Source: Artocarpus heterophyllus | Lineage: Eukaryota > Streptophyta > Magnoliopsida > Rosales > Moraceae | Assembly: GCA_025403435.1 (NCBI GenBank) | Contig: CM046348.1 | Location: 19,567,679 to 19,631,678 of the forward strand | Direction of reading: 5' to 3' | Length of the DNA stretch: 64,000 bases | In this document: positions 12,231 to 22,039 of the stretch, in pieces | Layout: each line of letters opens with the position of its first letter | Position numbering within the stretch: position 1 is the first letter of the stretch | Notes under the pieces: generated by a model | The model's input: only the letters and a program-made list of their open reading frames with translations | What the model was told of the DNA's origin: nothing | The model's database searches: none | Position numbers and translations under genes: made by a program

Positions 12231-12435
12231 GGGTCCAGAGTAATCTATATTGTTCCACAGCATTCCAGGAGGTTCTACCACAGTCTAGAAGCATCCTGAA
12301 GAACCTAGGAGGTCCTGAAAGACTCAAGACTACTCTAGAACTCTCTAGAACTATAAGAGCACTTAGAGACAATGTAGAATAATGTAGAAGTCTCTAGAAT
12401 ACTCTATACTTGTAAATATCCTCCACACTTTGCTA

Positions 12436-12448
12436 GAACATTCTAGAT
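12436..12448 (+). promoter_or_regulatory. Candidate heat-shock element, near-perfect
   Basis: GAACATTCTAGAT matches the heat-shock consensus except for the last base. It is 60 bp upstream of the TATA box and is conserved in the 3' LTR. Confidence 0.4.
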
Positions 12449-12507
12449 GGGAAATAGTAGCCGTTGGATCAATGCAATCTAGACCGTCCATTAGTTGGGA
12501 GGATGCC

Positions 12508-12515
12508 TATAAATA
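12508..12515 (+). promoter_or_regulatory. TATA box of chromovirus LTR
   Basis: TATAAATA, repeated at 17771-17778 in the 3' LTR. This is the likely start of element transcription. Confidence 0.6.
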
Positions 12516-12732
12516 AGACCATCCCATTCATTTGTAAACCATCCAAGGAAATCAAGAATCAAAGCCTTGTAAAGTTCTCTTGGCTCAATACAACTTTCCT
12601 TTCAAAGTTCTCCTTGTTCTCTCTTGTGTTCCCTTGTGTTCAAGGCAAGAGCGTGAGTGAGTTAGGCTGACTTAGCATCGAGACTGTGCTAAGGCCGCAC
12701 GAGTAGCTTGGAGAAAGTAAGCTCGTGACAGT

Positions 12733-12749
12733 TGGTATCAAAACGAGGC
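12733..12749 (+). other. Primer binding site of chromovirus
   Basis: TGGTATCAAAACGAGGC follows the LTR end by two bases. Its first eight bases match the initiator tRNA-Met 3' end complement; the rest diverges. Confidence 0.72.
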
Positions 12750-12762
12750 TCAGGCTGAGACA

Positions 12763-15700
12763 ATGGCTAAGAACAGTGCTACTCAAAGGGCCACGGGATC
12801 CAACCCTTCTGACGTGGAGGTGACGCAAGAGCGAGGTCACGAAGAGATAGTCGACCCCAACGTCGTGACTAAGCGGGGTCGGTCTAAGGACGTGATCTCT
12901 AGTTTCGACTCACGCCTATCTCGGGCAGAGGAGGCCGTGAGTGGCGTGGAGGCCCAGGTGGATGACCTAAGCCAACGGGTGAATGGCCTAGAAGCGGAGG
13001 ATGCCGCTATCCACACTGCGATCCGAGGCATGTTGCTCCAACTAGAGCAGTCCTTGCGGGCCAAAATTGAGAAGGTTCGTGACGAGTTTGCGGGAGAGCT
13101 CACTGAAATGCGTCGAGCCCACGAGATAGAGTTGAATAGCACACTCGCACGCATTGAGGATATGCGTGGGGACTTAGCCCTTTGCAAGCGGGCATTGGCG
13201 ACAGGGTCCAGCAGTAGCATCGTTGAGGCTAGGCGCATTGAGGTGCCAAAGCCCAAGAGTTTTGGGGGATCACGCAATGCACGAGAAGTGGACAACTTCT
13301 TGTGGGGCCTGGACCAATACTTTGGAGCCATGGGCATCACAGAAAAGGACGCCAAGATCTAGTCCGCAGCTCTTTATCTTAATGACACAGCCATGCTTTG
13401 GTGGAGGAGAAGACGAGGAGACATCGAAAAAGGTACGTGTACCATGACTACCTTTGATGACTTTAAAAGAGAACTTAAAAGGCAGTTTTATCCTGAGAAT
13501 GCTGAAGATGAGGCTAGAGCTCGTCTGCGAAGGCTTAAACAATCAGGGTCTATCCGTGATTATGTTAAGGACTTTACTAACTTAGTACTTAAGATCCCTG
13601 ATTTGTCTGACAAAGACGCACTCTTCAATTTTATGGATGGGCTCCAACAATGGGCCAAGACCGAGCTAAGGCGACGTGGGGTGCAAGACCTTGCCACTGC
13701 CATAGCTATGGCCGAAAGCCTGATTGACTATGCAAGCCAAAAGGAGTCCACCAACAAGCCAAAGGACAAGAAGAGTGGTCAAGCCAAAGGTGGGGGAGAC
13801 AGGGGCCAACGCAAAGATGAGCACCGCCAAGATAATACCTCAAGGGGCAAGGATAAGGGCAAGCAAAACAATGGCAAGAGTTCAAGTAAGTCCAATAAAT
13901 ACTTCCTTTGTGATGGTCCCCACTGGGCTAGGGATTGCCCGCAAAAAAGAGCCTTGAATTCGCTCCTTGCAAGTCATCAAGACGGGACAGAGGCCGATGG
14001 TGGCAACAATGGTGCACACATGGGGTCCATGCAGCTACTCAATGTGATCCAATTTGCTCCCAAAACCCAAGCCAAAGGGCTACTCTTTGTGGACATGTCC
14101 ATTGGAGGAAAACCAACGGTAGCCATGCTTGACACAGGTGCAACCCACAACTTTATCTCAATCAAAGAAGCCCAAAGGTTAGGACTTAAGGTGACTGGTG
14201 GAGGGGGCTCCATCAAGGCAGTTAATTCAGCTGCTCGACCCATTCACAACATAGCTCGAGGAGTTAAGACCAGCGTGGGAGCCTGGTCCGGACATATGGA
14301 CTTCTCCATCTTTCCAATGGATGACTTTAGGGTTGTCCTGGGATTGGAATTCTTGGATCAAGTCAAGGCATTCCCAGTACCATTCGCCAACAACATATGC
14401 ATCATGGACGGCAATAAGGCTTGTGTGGTACCAACAACAAGGACCAACAAGCAAGACATAAAGGTGCTCTCGGTAATGCAATTTAAGAAGGGCATCCAGA
14501 GGGATGAGGAAAGCTATTTGGCTATTCTCAAGGAGTATGACGATGAAGAACAAGGGCCACCAGAAGTCAAGCCAAAGGAGGTAGCAACTGTCCTCGAGGA
14601 GTTCAAGGATGTTGCACCAACAGAGTTACCAAAGAAGCTACCACCAAGGAGGGAGGTAGACCATCAGATCGAGTTGAAACCGGGGACAAAGCCACCTGCC
14701 ATGGGTGCATATCTCATGGCACCATCGGAATTGGCGGAACTAAGAAGGCAACTCAAGGAGTTACTTGATACAGGGTTCATCAGGCCTTCCAAAGCCCCAT
14801 TCGGTGCACCAGTCATGTTCCAAAAGAAGAAAAATGGTTCCTTGCGCATGTGCATCGACTACAGGGCTCTCAACAAGATCATGGTAAAGAACAAATACTC
14901 CATTCCTCTGATTGTCGACTTGTTTGATCAACTAGGTCATGCCCGCTACTTCTCAAAGTTAGACCTTCGCTCGGGGTATTACCAAGTTCGCATAGCCGAA
15001 GGAGACAAACCAAAGACCATATGTGTTACAAGGTACGGGTCTTATGAATTCTTGGTTATGCCATTTGGACTAACCAATGCACCTGCTACATTCTGTACTT
15101 TGATGAATAAGTTGTTCCACCCATATCTCGATCAATTCATAGTCGTCTATTTGGACAACATAGTGGTGTATAGCAAGACCTTAGAAGAGCACGTGCAGCA
15201 CTTAAGGGAGGTGTTTAAGGTGCTACGAGACAACGAGCTATACATCAAGAAGGAGAAGTGTTCCTTTGCCAAGCCGGGGGTAGTCTTCTTGGGGCACAAG
15301 ATCAAGGATGGCCAGCTAATGATGGAGGATGACAAGGTGCATGCTATCCAAACTTGGGAGCCACCAACCAAGGTACATGAGTTGCAATCTTTTCTTGGGC
15401 TAGTAAACTACTACCGTCGTTTTATCAAGAGTTATTCAGCAAGGGCTGCTCCACTGACCGACCTTCTCAAGAAAAACAAAGCATGGGACTGGACAGAGAA
15501 GTGTCAAAAGGCCTTTGAAGATCTAAAGAAAGCAATTAGTGAGGAGCCCGTACTCAGCCTACCCGATCACACCAAACCATATGAGGTACACACAGATGCC
15601 TCAGACTTTTCCATAGGAGGCGTTCTTATGCAAGAAGGACACCCAATTGCTTATGAGAGCCGAAAGCTCAATGAGACTGAGCGACGCTACATAGTACAAG

Positions 15701-17430
15701 AGAAAGAAATGACAGCCGTCGTCCATTGCCTTAGAGTGTGGCGCCATTATCTACTTGGGTCAAAGTTCGTGATAATAACTGACAACATTGCAACAAGATA
15801 CTTCCAGACCCAAAGGAAACTCAGTCCAAAGCAAGCTAGATGGCAAGACTTCTTGGCCGAATTCGATTATGTCATGGAGTACAAGCCAGGAAAGGTGAAT
15901 GTGGTAGTTGACGCACTGAGTCGAAAGGCCGAGTTATTGAGTATTTCTCAAGTCACTAGCCCACTATTGAGCAAAATCAAGGAGAGACTAAAGGCAGATC
16001 CTCAAGCACAAAGTATCATCGCCTTGGCGAACGAGGGCAAAACACGAAGGTTTTGGCTAGCTGATGACATCCTCTACACCAAGGGCAACCGAATGTACGT
16101 ACCAAAGTGGGCCAATTTGAGGAAAGATTTAATAAAGGAGTGCTATGACTCCCTATGGGCGGGCCACCCAGGTATGAAACGCACACTTGCTCTCTTTAAG
16201 TCTGTCTACTATTGGCCTGACATGCGAGATGGGGTCGAGGAATATGTAAGGACCTGCCTTGTTTGCCAACAAGACAAGGTAGTCCAACAGCAACTAGGAG
16301 GTATGCTCAACCCATTACCCATCCCAGAGAGACCATGGGAAAGCGTCTCTATGGACTTCATCACCTGCCTGCCGAAGTCTGATGGATGTGGATGCATCAT
16401 GGTCGTTGTGGCCAGGTTTAGCAGGTATGCAACTTTTATTGTAGCGCCAACTGACTGCACCGCAGAGGAGGCAGCCAGACTATTCCTACGCAATGTAGTC
16501 AAACTTTGGGGCATTCCAACAAGCATCATCAGTGACCGAGACCCTCGTTTTACTGGAAGATTTTGGACGGAGCTGTTCAAGATGCTAGAGTCAAACTTGA
16601 ACTTCTCAACAAGCTTCCATCCCCAAAGCGACTGCCAAACAGAATGTATCAATGCTCTATTGGAGCTCTACTTGTGGCACTATGTGAGTGCCAACCAACA
16701 GGGCTGGGCCAATCTTTTAGATGTTGCACAATTTTCCTACAACTTGCAACAAAGTGAGGCTACCAACAAGAGTCCTTTTGAGATCGTCATGGGACAACAG
16801 CCAACAACCCCTCTTTCCCTTGCCACTCGCTATGAAGGGAAGAGCCCTGCTGCATTCAAATTTGCTAAGTCATGGCATGAGCAGGCAGAACTAGCCCGGG
16901 CAGCATTGCACAAAGCGGCGAAGCACATGAAGAAATGGGCCGACAAGAAGAGGAGGCACGTAGAGTTTAAGGAAGGAGACCTTGTCTTAGTAAAACTTTT
17001 GCCACAACAGTTCAAGACATTCAGGAAGGTCCATAAGGGTCTAATACGCAAGTATGAAGGACCTTTCGAGGTAATCAAGCGTATAGGTAAGGTCTCATAT
17101 AAACTCTATCTCCCACCCAAGCTAAAGATTCATCCAGTCTTCCACGTAAGTATGCTCAAACCATACCATGAAGACATGGAAGATCCAGCAAGGGGAGTCT
17201 CCCATCGAGCACCCACAGCCGTGGTCACCTCCTTTGACAAAGAGGTTGACGAAATACTAGCGGATCGAGTCATCCGAAGATGAGGTGTGCCAGGCTATGG
17301 GGAGTACTTTATCAAATGGAAGGGACTGCCTGACATCGAGGCTAGTTGGGAAACTGAGGAGGCACTTTGGCAGTTCAAAGACAGGATCCAACAATACCAT
17401 GAGGACACGACGAGGGCGTCGCGAGCATAG
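12763..17430 (+). pseudogene. Chromovirus gag-pol polyprotein, inactivated
   Basis: One frame spans about 1555 codons from ATG 12763 to TAG 17428-17430, broken by TAG at 13360-13362 (codon 200) and TGA at 17281-17283 (codon 1507). Order: coiled-coil-like gag N-terminus; retrotransposon gag core (WWRRRR..FKRELKRQFYP); zinc knuckle near residue 380 whose first cysteine is Tyr (YFLCDGPHWARDC); protease DTGA at about 457; reverse transcriptase with YLDN instead of YLDD (N at about 799); RNase H (TDASDFSIGGVL); integrase zinc finger whose first His is Tyr (about 1128); integrase Asp, Asp, Glu at about 1198, 1258 and 1294, all present; and a C-terminal chromodomain (GEYFIKWKGLPDIEASWE) after the second stop. 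The lost residues and the stops are explained by C-to-T or G-to-A changes. It cannot make active enzymes. Confidence 0.94.
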
Positions 17431-17441
17431 GTGGGGGAGAA
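17431..17441 (+). other. Polypurine tract of chromovirus
   Basis: GTGGGGGAGAA directly precedes the 3' LTR start and follows the polyprotein stop. Confidence 0.85.
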
Positions 17442-17992
17442 TGTCATGCCCCGCCAAGCCACGAAGAGGCCACTCACTTGTATTGGGCGTTTTTAGGAGA
17501 AAACATAGCCTAAAGTTCCGCAGCATTCCAGGAGGTTCCACCATAGTCTAGAAGCATCCTGAAGAACCTAGGAGGTCCTGAAAGACTCAAGACTACTCTA
17601 GAACTCTCTAGAACTATAAGAGCACTTAGAGACAATGTAGAATAATGTAGAAGTCTCTAGAATACTCTATACTTGTAAATATCCTCCACACTTTGCTAGA
17701 ACATTCTAGATAGGAAATAGTAGCCGTTGGATCAATGCAATCTAGACCGTCCATTAGTTGGGAGGATGCCTATAAATAAGACTATCCCATTCATTTGTAA
17801 ACCATCCAAGGAAATCAAGAATCAAAGCCTTGTAAAGTTCTCTTGGCTCAATACAACTTTCCTTTCAAAGTTTTCCTTGTTCTCTCTTGTGTTCCCTTGT
17901 GTTCAAGGCAAGAGCGTGAGTGAGTTAGGCTGACTTAGCATCGAGACTGTGCTAAGGCGCACGAGTAGCTTGGAGAAAGTAAGCTCGTGACA
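17442..17992 (+). repeat. 3' LTR of chromovirus
   Basis: 551 bp, the near-twin of 12145-12730. It lacks the segment with the perfect heat-shock element but keeps the TATA box and the near-perfect element. Confidence 0.93.
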
Positions 17993-18237
17993 CAAAGGTC
18001 TCTTGGTGTGTGTGTCCAAAGTTGTGAGTGTCCAAGTAGGTTCAAGTGAGTGTGTACCCAATAGTGTGTATTCAACATAGTGTATAATGAGTGCTTAGCG
18101 TGTGAGTGTAGTGTCCAAGTAAGTGGAGGAGAGGTGTGTGAGTGAGTGCTTAGAGTATATAAGTTTGGTGGTCTTGTGCTTGTAGTCCAAGTGGTCGTTG
18201 GTGTAATTGCTTTTTAATAAAATAAAGTGATTACACA
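17993..18237 (+). repeat. Copia 3' LTR, right piece
   Basis: Sequence after the chromovirus is GT-rich (gtgtgtgtcc-type) and ends with AATAAAATAAAG and TTACACA, plausible as the R/U5 part of the interrupted copia LTR. Together with 12085-12144 it makes an LTR of about 305 bp, a normal copia size. The end at 18237 is an estimate. Confidence 0.5.
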
Positions 18238-18476
18238 ATTGGCAACGTTTAACATTAATTAGTAATCATTTGGGATGATTCATAAATTTTTTTAATTTGA
18301 AAGGCAAAGATACACACCTTTTACAACATCAAAACTCTGCCAATTCTTTTCCACAAGTTTGTTCACTCAAACATCAGAGTGCCATCAATACCCATTGATG
18401 TTCTTTATTTTACCTTTTATTTTATAAAGTTCTTGGCGTTCATCTTAGTGTTCTTACTATAATTTTATTAGGGTTA

Positions 18477-18854
18477 TTAATACCGATGGTCCCTGAATTT
18501 TGGGGCTCTTCTATTTTGCCTACTGAACTTTAAAATCATTACTTTACTTTCTGAATTTTAAAACTCCCCACTTAGCCCCTTCTATCTGATTTTTAGTTTA
18601 AATAAACGAAATTAAGCTTATGTAATTGGCACAATGGTCACCTGTAAGAACAAAAATGAGATTTTATCATTATTAAGTTTTCTTTGGATAATCCATGTAC
18701 GAATCACGTGGGTTTAATTCTAGTTATTTGAACAAAAAATTGGATGAAAGGAGCTAAGTGAAGAGTTTTAAAAGTTTAGGAAGTAAAGTAATGATTTTTA
18801 AAGTTCGATGAGCAAAATATAAGAGACCCAAAGTTCAAGGGTTATTAGTGTTAA
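18477..18854. mobile_element. MITE with long terminal inverted repeats
   Basis: About 378 bp. The first roughly 120 bp (TTAATACCGATGGTCCCTGA..) are an imperfect inverted copy of the last roughly 120 bp (..AAGGGTTATTAGTGTTAA), and the sequence could fold into a long hairpin. No clear target duplication. Related wording occurs near 62370-62420 and 62540-62600. Confidence 0.68.
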
Positions 18855-18856
18855 AA

Positions 18857-18952
18857 CCTCTTTTTACTAAAGTGTTTGTTTAATTAATCCATAGTGTTAA
18901 TAACCCTTTTTACTAAATTGTTTGTTTACTTAATCCATCTTACTAATTCAAG
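18857..18952. repeat. About 50-bp tandem duplication
   Basis: Two diverged copies of a CTTTTTACTAAA..TTAATCCAT unit next to the MITE. Confidence 0.7.
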
Positions 18953-20828
18953 GATGTGTTTTTGATGTAGGATAAAATTTCACACCAAACTCTAAAATAC
19001 TCTACACTAGAGAACATAAATGTCCTTGTAGTAGACGTTGGCAAAAGCCTCTTTAGATTCTCACTCCCACAGTTCATTTTGAGTCAGGTCCACTTGTGAT
19101 ATAGCAGGTAGTGTGGGCCCTACCCTCCAGTTCTGTGGATATCTATAATCACCGAGAGGGTGCTACAATCTTAATGTGTGTAAATATGTTGGCTCCAATG
19201 AGGATCCAAATGATCACAGTATTCTCATGTTCACAAGCAGTGAACATAAAACTTTTTCTTTTTGTTTGCTGGACTAGAGTTGTTCTTTGCAATTATTACG
19301 TCACAAGTACAACCCTATACAAGGACACAAAAAGGAGAAGGAAAAAAAAAAACGTGATTCAATTTCTCCGAAGCAAGATGATCATTATATGATCAGTTTC
19401 ATGTGACTGCTACACTAAAGTAAACGGAATTCCTATACATGACTTCAAAATTCTGAATGTGTATGACATCATTTTCGTATGGTTCATAGATTACTGTAGC
19501 AAAATGATTTTAACAGTAATTTGAACCTGTGAAACAAGCAGGTACTTTCTTGTTGAAATTCATGAAGGTTGCTAAAAATAGTTATTAATGAGTTATATAA
19601 TTGTTTAAAATGTCAAACTATGTCTCTAACGATTTGGTTAAAGTGTAATTAAGTCGGGGTCAAATTAGTTAGGTCTTCTTCTATCTTCTTCTGAACGGCT
19701 AGTGGAGCACAACAATGAATTAGTTTAAAACGCAAGAGTATATATACATGAAAATCTCAATATATATTCTGGAGGGGTACACCAAATTAAAAAATTCAGA
19801 AATTTTAAAAAACAAACATGCAACAAGATACGCACTTGGCTTGGGAGATGTGCTTCCACTTCTAATGAAGATCGAAGACGTCTTAATTAGTTAAATAATG
19901 TGCACGAACATGGTTATGTTTGGGTCAGTAACCTAATCCAACCCTAACCCATAGTTAATAATCCTGTATTACAAATTGGGCTCTATATAGGACCTAATAA
20001 CAATTGATTAAATTACGTGGTATATTATTTTTTTTAATACTATTATTGTGTTCTATCATTTTTTTCTCCTCTGTTTGATCTATACTAATCTTCTAGCTAA
20101 AAAGGTCAAAATACCCTTAAATGGCACTGATTTGCCTAATTGCAACCCAAAATCCTTGACAACAATAGTGTTTGTACATTTATTGAAGATGGTATGGTTT
20201 AAACTTTCTCATAAAAGTGGTGTAATTGAAAACAATACCGCAGAAGTGGTATTTCTTAGGTCAATTTTAGTTGCGAAGCCAAGATTTTTTTTACTGAGAG
20301 CGTGACAATGTTAAAACCCTCAGGATATCAACTTCAACTAATACTACTAGTAATAATGGGATTTTTTTTTTTTGGCACCCAGAATAAAAGTTTCTCCAAA
20401 ATAACACTAATTTGAGTTATTTTCTTTTATATTAGATTCTTTTATTATAAAACCCAAAACTCCCTCAATTTCAAAGCCCCGCCAAACCTAAACCCACCTT
20501 GGTAGTAGGCCAAACAATCCAAGGCAATTCTTCTAGATTATTAACAGCCGTATTTGCTAGTTGCTAACCAAAATTAGTGTCCTTTTTAAACATTTTTTAT
20601 TGGAGCCGGGGAAAAAAAAATCCATGATAACAAATAAGCAATGGAATCAAGGTCTACCTTAATGCTGAATAGACCCATGTATTGTGATTAGTTGAAAGGT
20701 GATTCCTAACATAGAAAAAGGCTCCCCATTGTCATGTTAAAATCCCCATTTTGAACCAAAAAGGTCAACCCCTTCTATCTCCCTCCATTAATCTCTATTA
20801 TTTTTTTTTATTTGTATTTTTCTTTGCA
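18953..20828. other. Intergenic, no gene seen
   Basis: AT-rich. Short frames at 19111-19392 and 20048-20305 have no recognisable motif. A stretch near 19490-19530 resembles the interior of the Tourist-like MITE at 51902 (ACTGTAGCAAAATGATT). Confidence 0.5.
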
Positions 20829-20859
<31 letters not shown>

Positions 20860-20861
20860 CC
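20829..20861 (+). repeat. (CT)n microsatellite upstream of ESGWT gene
   Basis: About 16 CT units, roughly 120 bp upstream of the probable TATA box. GA/CT tracts of this kind are known targets of plant BPC/GAGA-binding proteins; any role here is inference. Confidence 0.8.
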
Positions 20862-20981
20862 CTTTGGTTTCTGCTCCATCTGCTAGTTTTAACTTTCTCA
20901 ACTCTAAAACCCGGGGACCCACTTCCAGATTCTACATTATGGGTTCCCTTTTTCTTCATTTTATGGTCATCCTCCTTCAGT

Positions 20982-20988
20982 TATAAAA
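20982..20988 (+). promoter_or_regulatory. Probable TATA box of ESGWT gene
   Basis: TATAAAA about 97 bp before the start codon, followed by a pyrimidine-rich leader typical of plant 5' untranslated regions. Confidence 0.5.
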
Positions 20989-21078
20989 CCACTCTTTAGA
21001 AAACACCCTCTCTTTCTATCTCTCTTCTCTATACTGCTTCATCTTTCTTCTTTTCTTCTTTTCTTCTCATTAGTATTA

Positions 21079-22039
21079 ATGGAGAACTGCTCTTATAGCT
21101 CATCCATGGGAAAAGCGGTTTCTCGAAAACCGACCGCAGAGGATAATTCCGGTACCGGTGATGAAGAAAGTGGCTGGACAGCTTATTTTTATGATTTCTC
21201 CAACAATAATATTGATAACAATAATAATATTATAAATGATGATGATAATATTATTGATCAAGAAAGTTTTTGTAGCTCTTCTTTGATTTCTGATGCTGCT
21301 TCTTACGCTGCATGGAAAATCTCCAACTCTCCTGATCCCCAATACAATTATGAGGCTCCCAAAAAGCTGAGTTTCAAGAAAACAAGAGCCAAAGAGATTT
21401 CTCAAGATGATTCTTTAGAAGATACTGCTAGCTCTCCTGTTAATAGCCCCAAGGTGACTGGATGATATATAAATATATACATATAATATATATATATATA
21501 TAGTCTTGAATTTTATTATTTGTCTCTTTTTTCATATTGAATGAAAATCTCTTTTCTTATAATTTTTTATTTTCTGTGGGGGGATTAATTCATTAAACTT
21601 TAGTCTCTTACAATAATTTTTTATGCATCAAATTGTACAGGTTGGTGATCTTAAAGCGGTTGATATGAAAGCCAAACAAACAGATAATCTTATCAACGAT
21701 TCTCTGGTAATTAATAAACTTGCAGTTATAATTCCTTTTATTCTAGAGAAAAAAATGGATTTTCTATTTATGCATGTCTAGATGAAATGGTTCCAGAAAT
21801 ATTAAAAAGTTTTGATATTAGTTATATTCTTTTAATTCATCTTTTTGTGTTATTATTGTTATTATTATTATTATTATTATTTTGGGTAGAGGAGACGAGG
21901 TACATCAGAGTACTATTCAGAACAGCGTCCAGAAGAAAGAAGCATAGTGAATTTCAATGGAGAAAATGACTGTTTGGACCTGAAGAAAAGAGGGTTGTGC
22001 TTGGTTCCTTTGTCCATGTTAGTGAATTATCTTGGGTAA
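21079..22039 (+). CDS. Small ESGWT-motif protein (VUP / SOB-FIVE-LIKE type), three exons
   Basis: Exons 21079-21453, 21641-21706 and 21890-22039 join in phase with GT-AG introns and give 196 residues. The first ATG after the leader is used. Seen: an acidic, Asn-rich N-terminal half with DEESGWTAYFYDF (about residues 28-40), then SSLISDAASYAAW, a lysine-rich stretch (KKLSFKKTRAKE) and the C-terminus LKKRGLCLVPLSMLVNYLG. The ESGWT..Y and S(L/M)xSDA blocks are known from SOB-FIVE-LIKE proteins and the VASCULAR-RELATED UNKNOWN PROTEIN family. The C-terminal block leads me to prefer the VUP side, which affects vascular and hormone-related growth in Arabidopsis; the biochemical role is unknown. No signal peptide or membrane segment. 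The last intron ends in an (ATT)n tract directly before its acceptor. Gene structure is solid; family placement is moderate. Confidence 0.82.

Larger units (their letters stand above)
12145..12730 (+). repeat. 5' LTR of chromovirus
   Basis: 586 bp. Rich in TCTAGAA-type motifs upstream of a TATA box at 12508. It retains about 36 bp near 12215-12255 that the 3' LTR has lost. Confidence 0.93.
12145..17992 (+). mobile_element. Ty3/gypsy chromovirus with two LTRs
   Basis: 5848 bp: LTRs at 12145-12730 and 17442-17992, an initiator tRNA-Met-type primer site, a single-frame gag-pol ending in a chromodomain, and a polypurine tract. LTRs start TGTCATGCC and end GTGACA. Outside an approximately 36-bp deletion in the 3' LTR, the two differ at only a small number of positions, so the insertion is fairly recent. 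It sits in the copia 3' LTR; flanking CTAAA and CAAAG do not give a clean 5-bp duplication. The size suits compact chromovirus clades, but I cannot assign a clade without a tree. Confidence 0.93.

Noticed and set aside
12837..13355. 172-codon minus-strand frame over chromovirus gag
   Set aside because: Shadow of the gag frame on the opposite strand; no domain. The same applies to the minus frames at 13270-17544.
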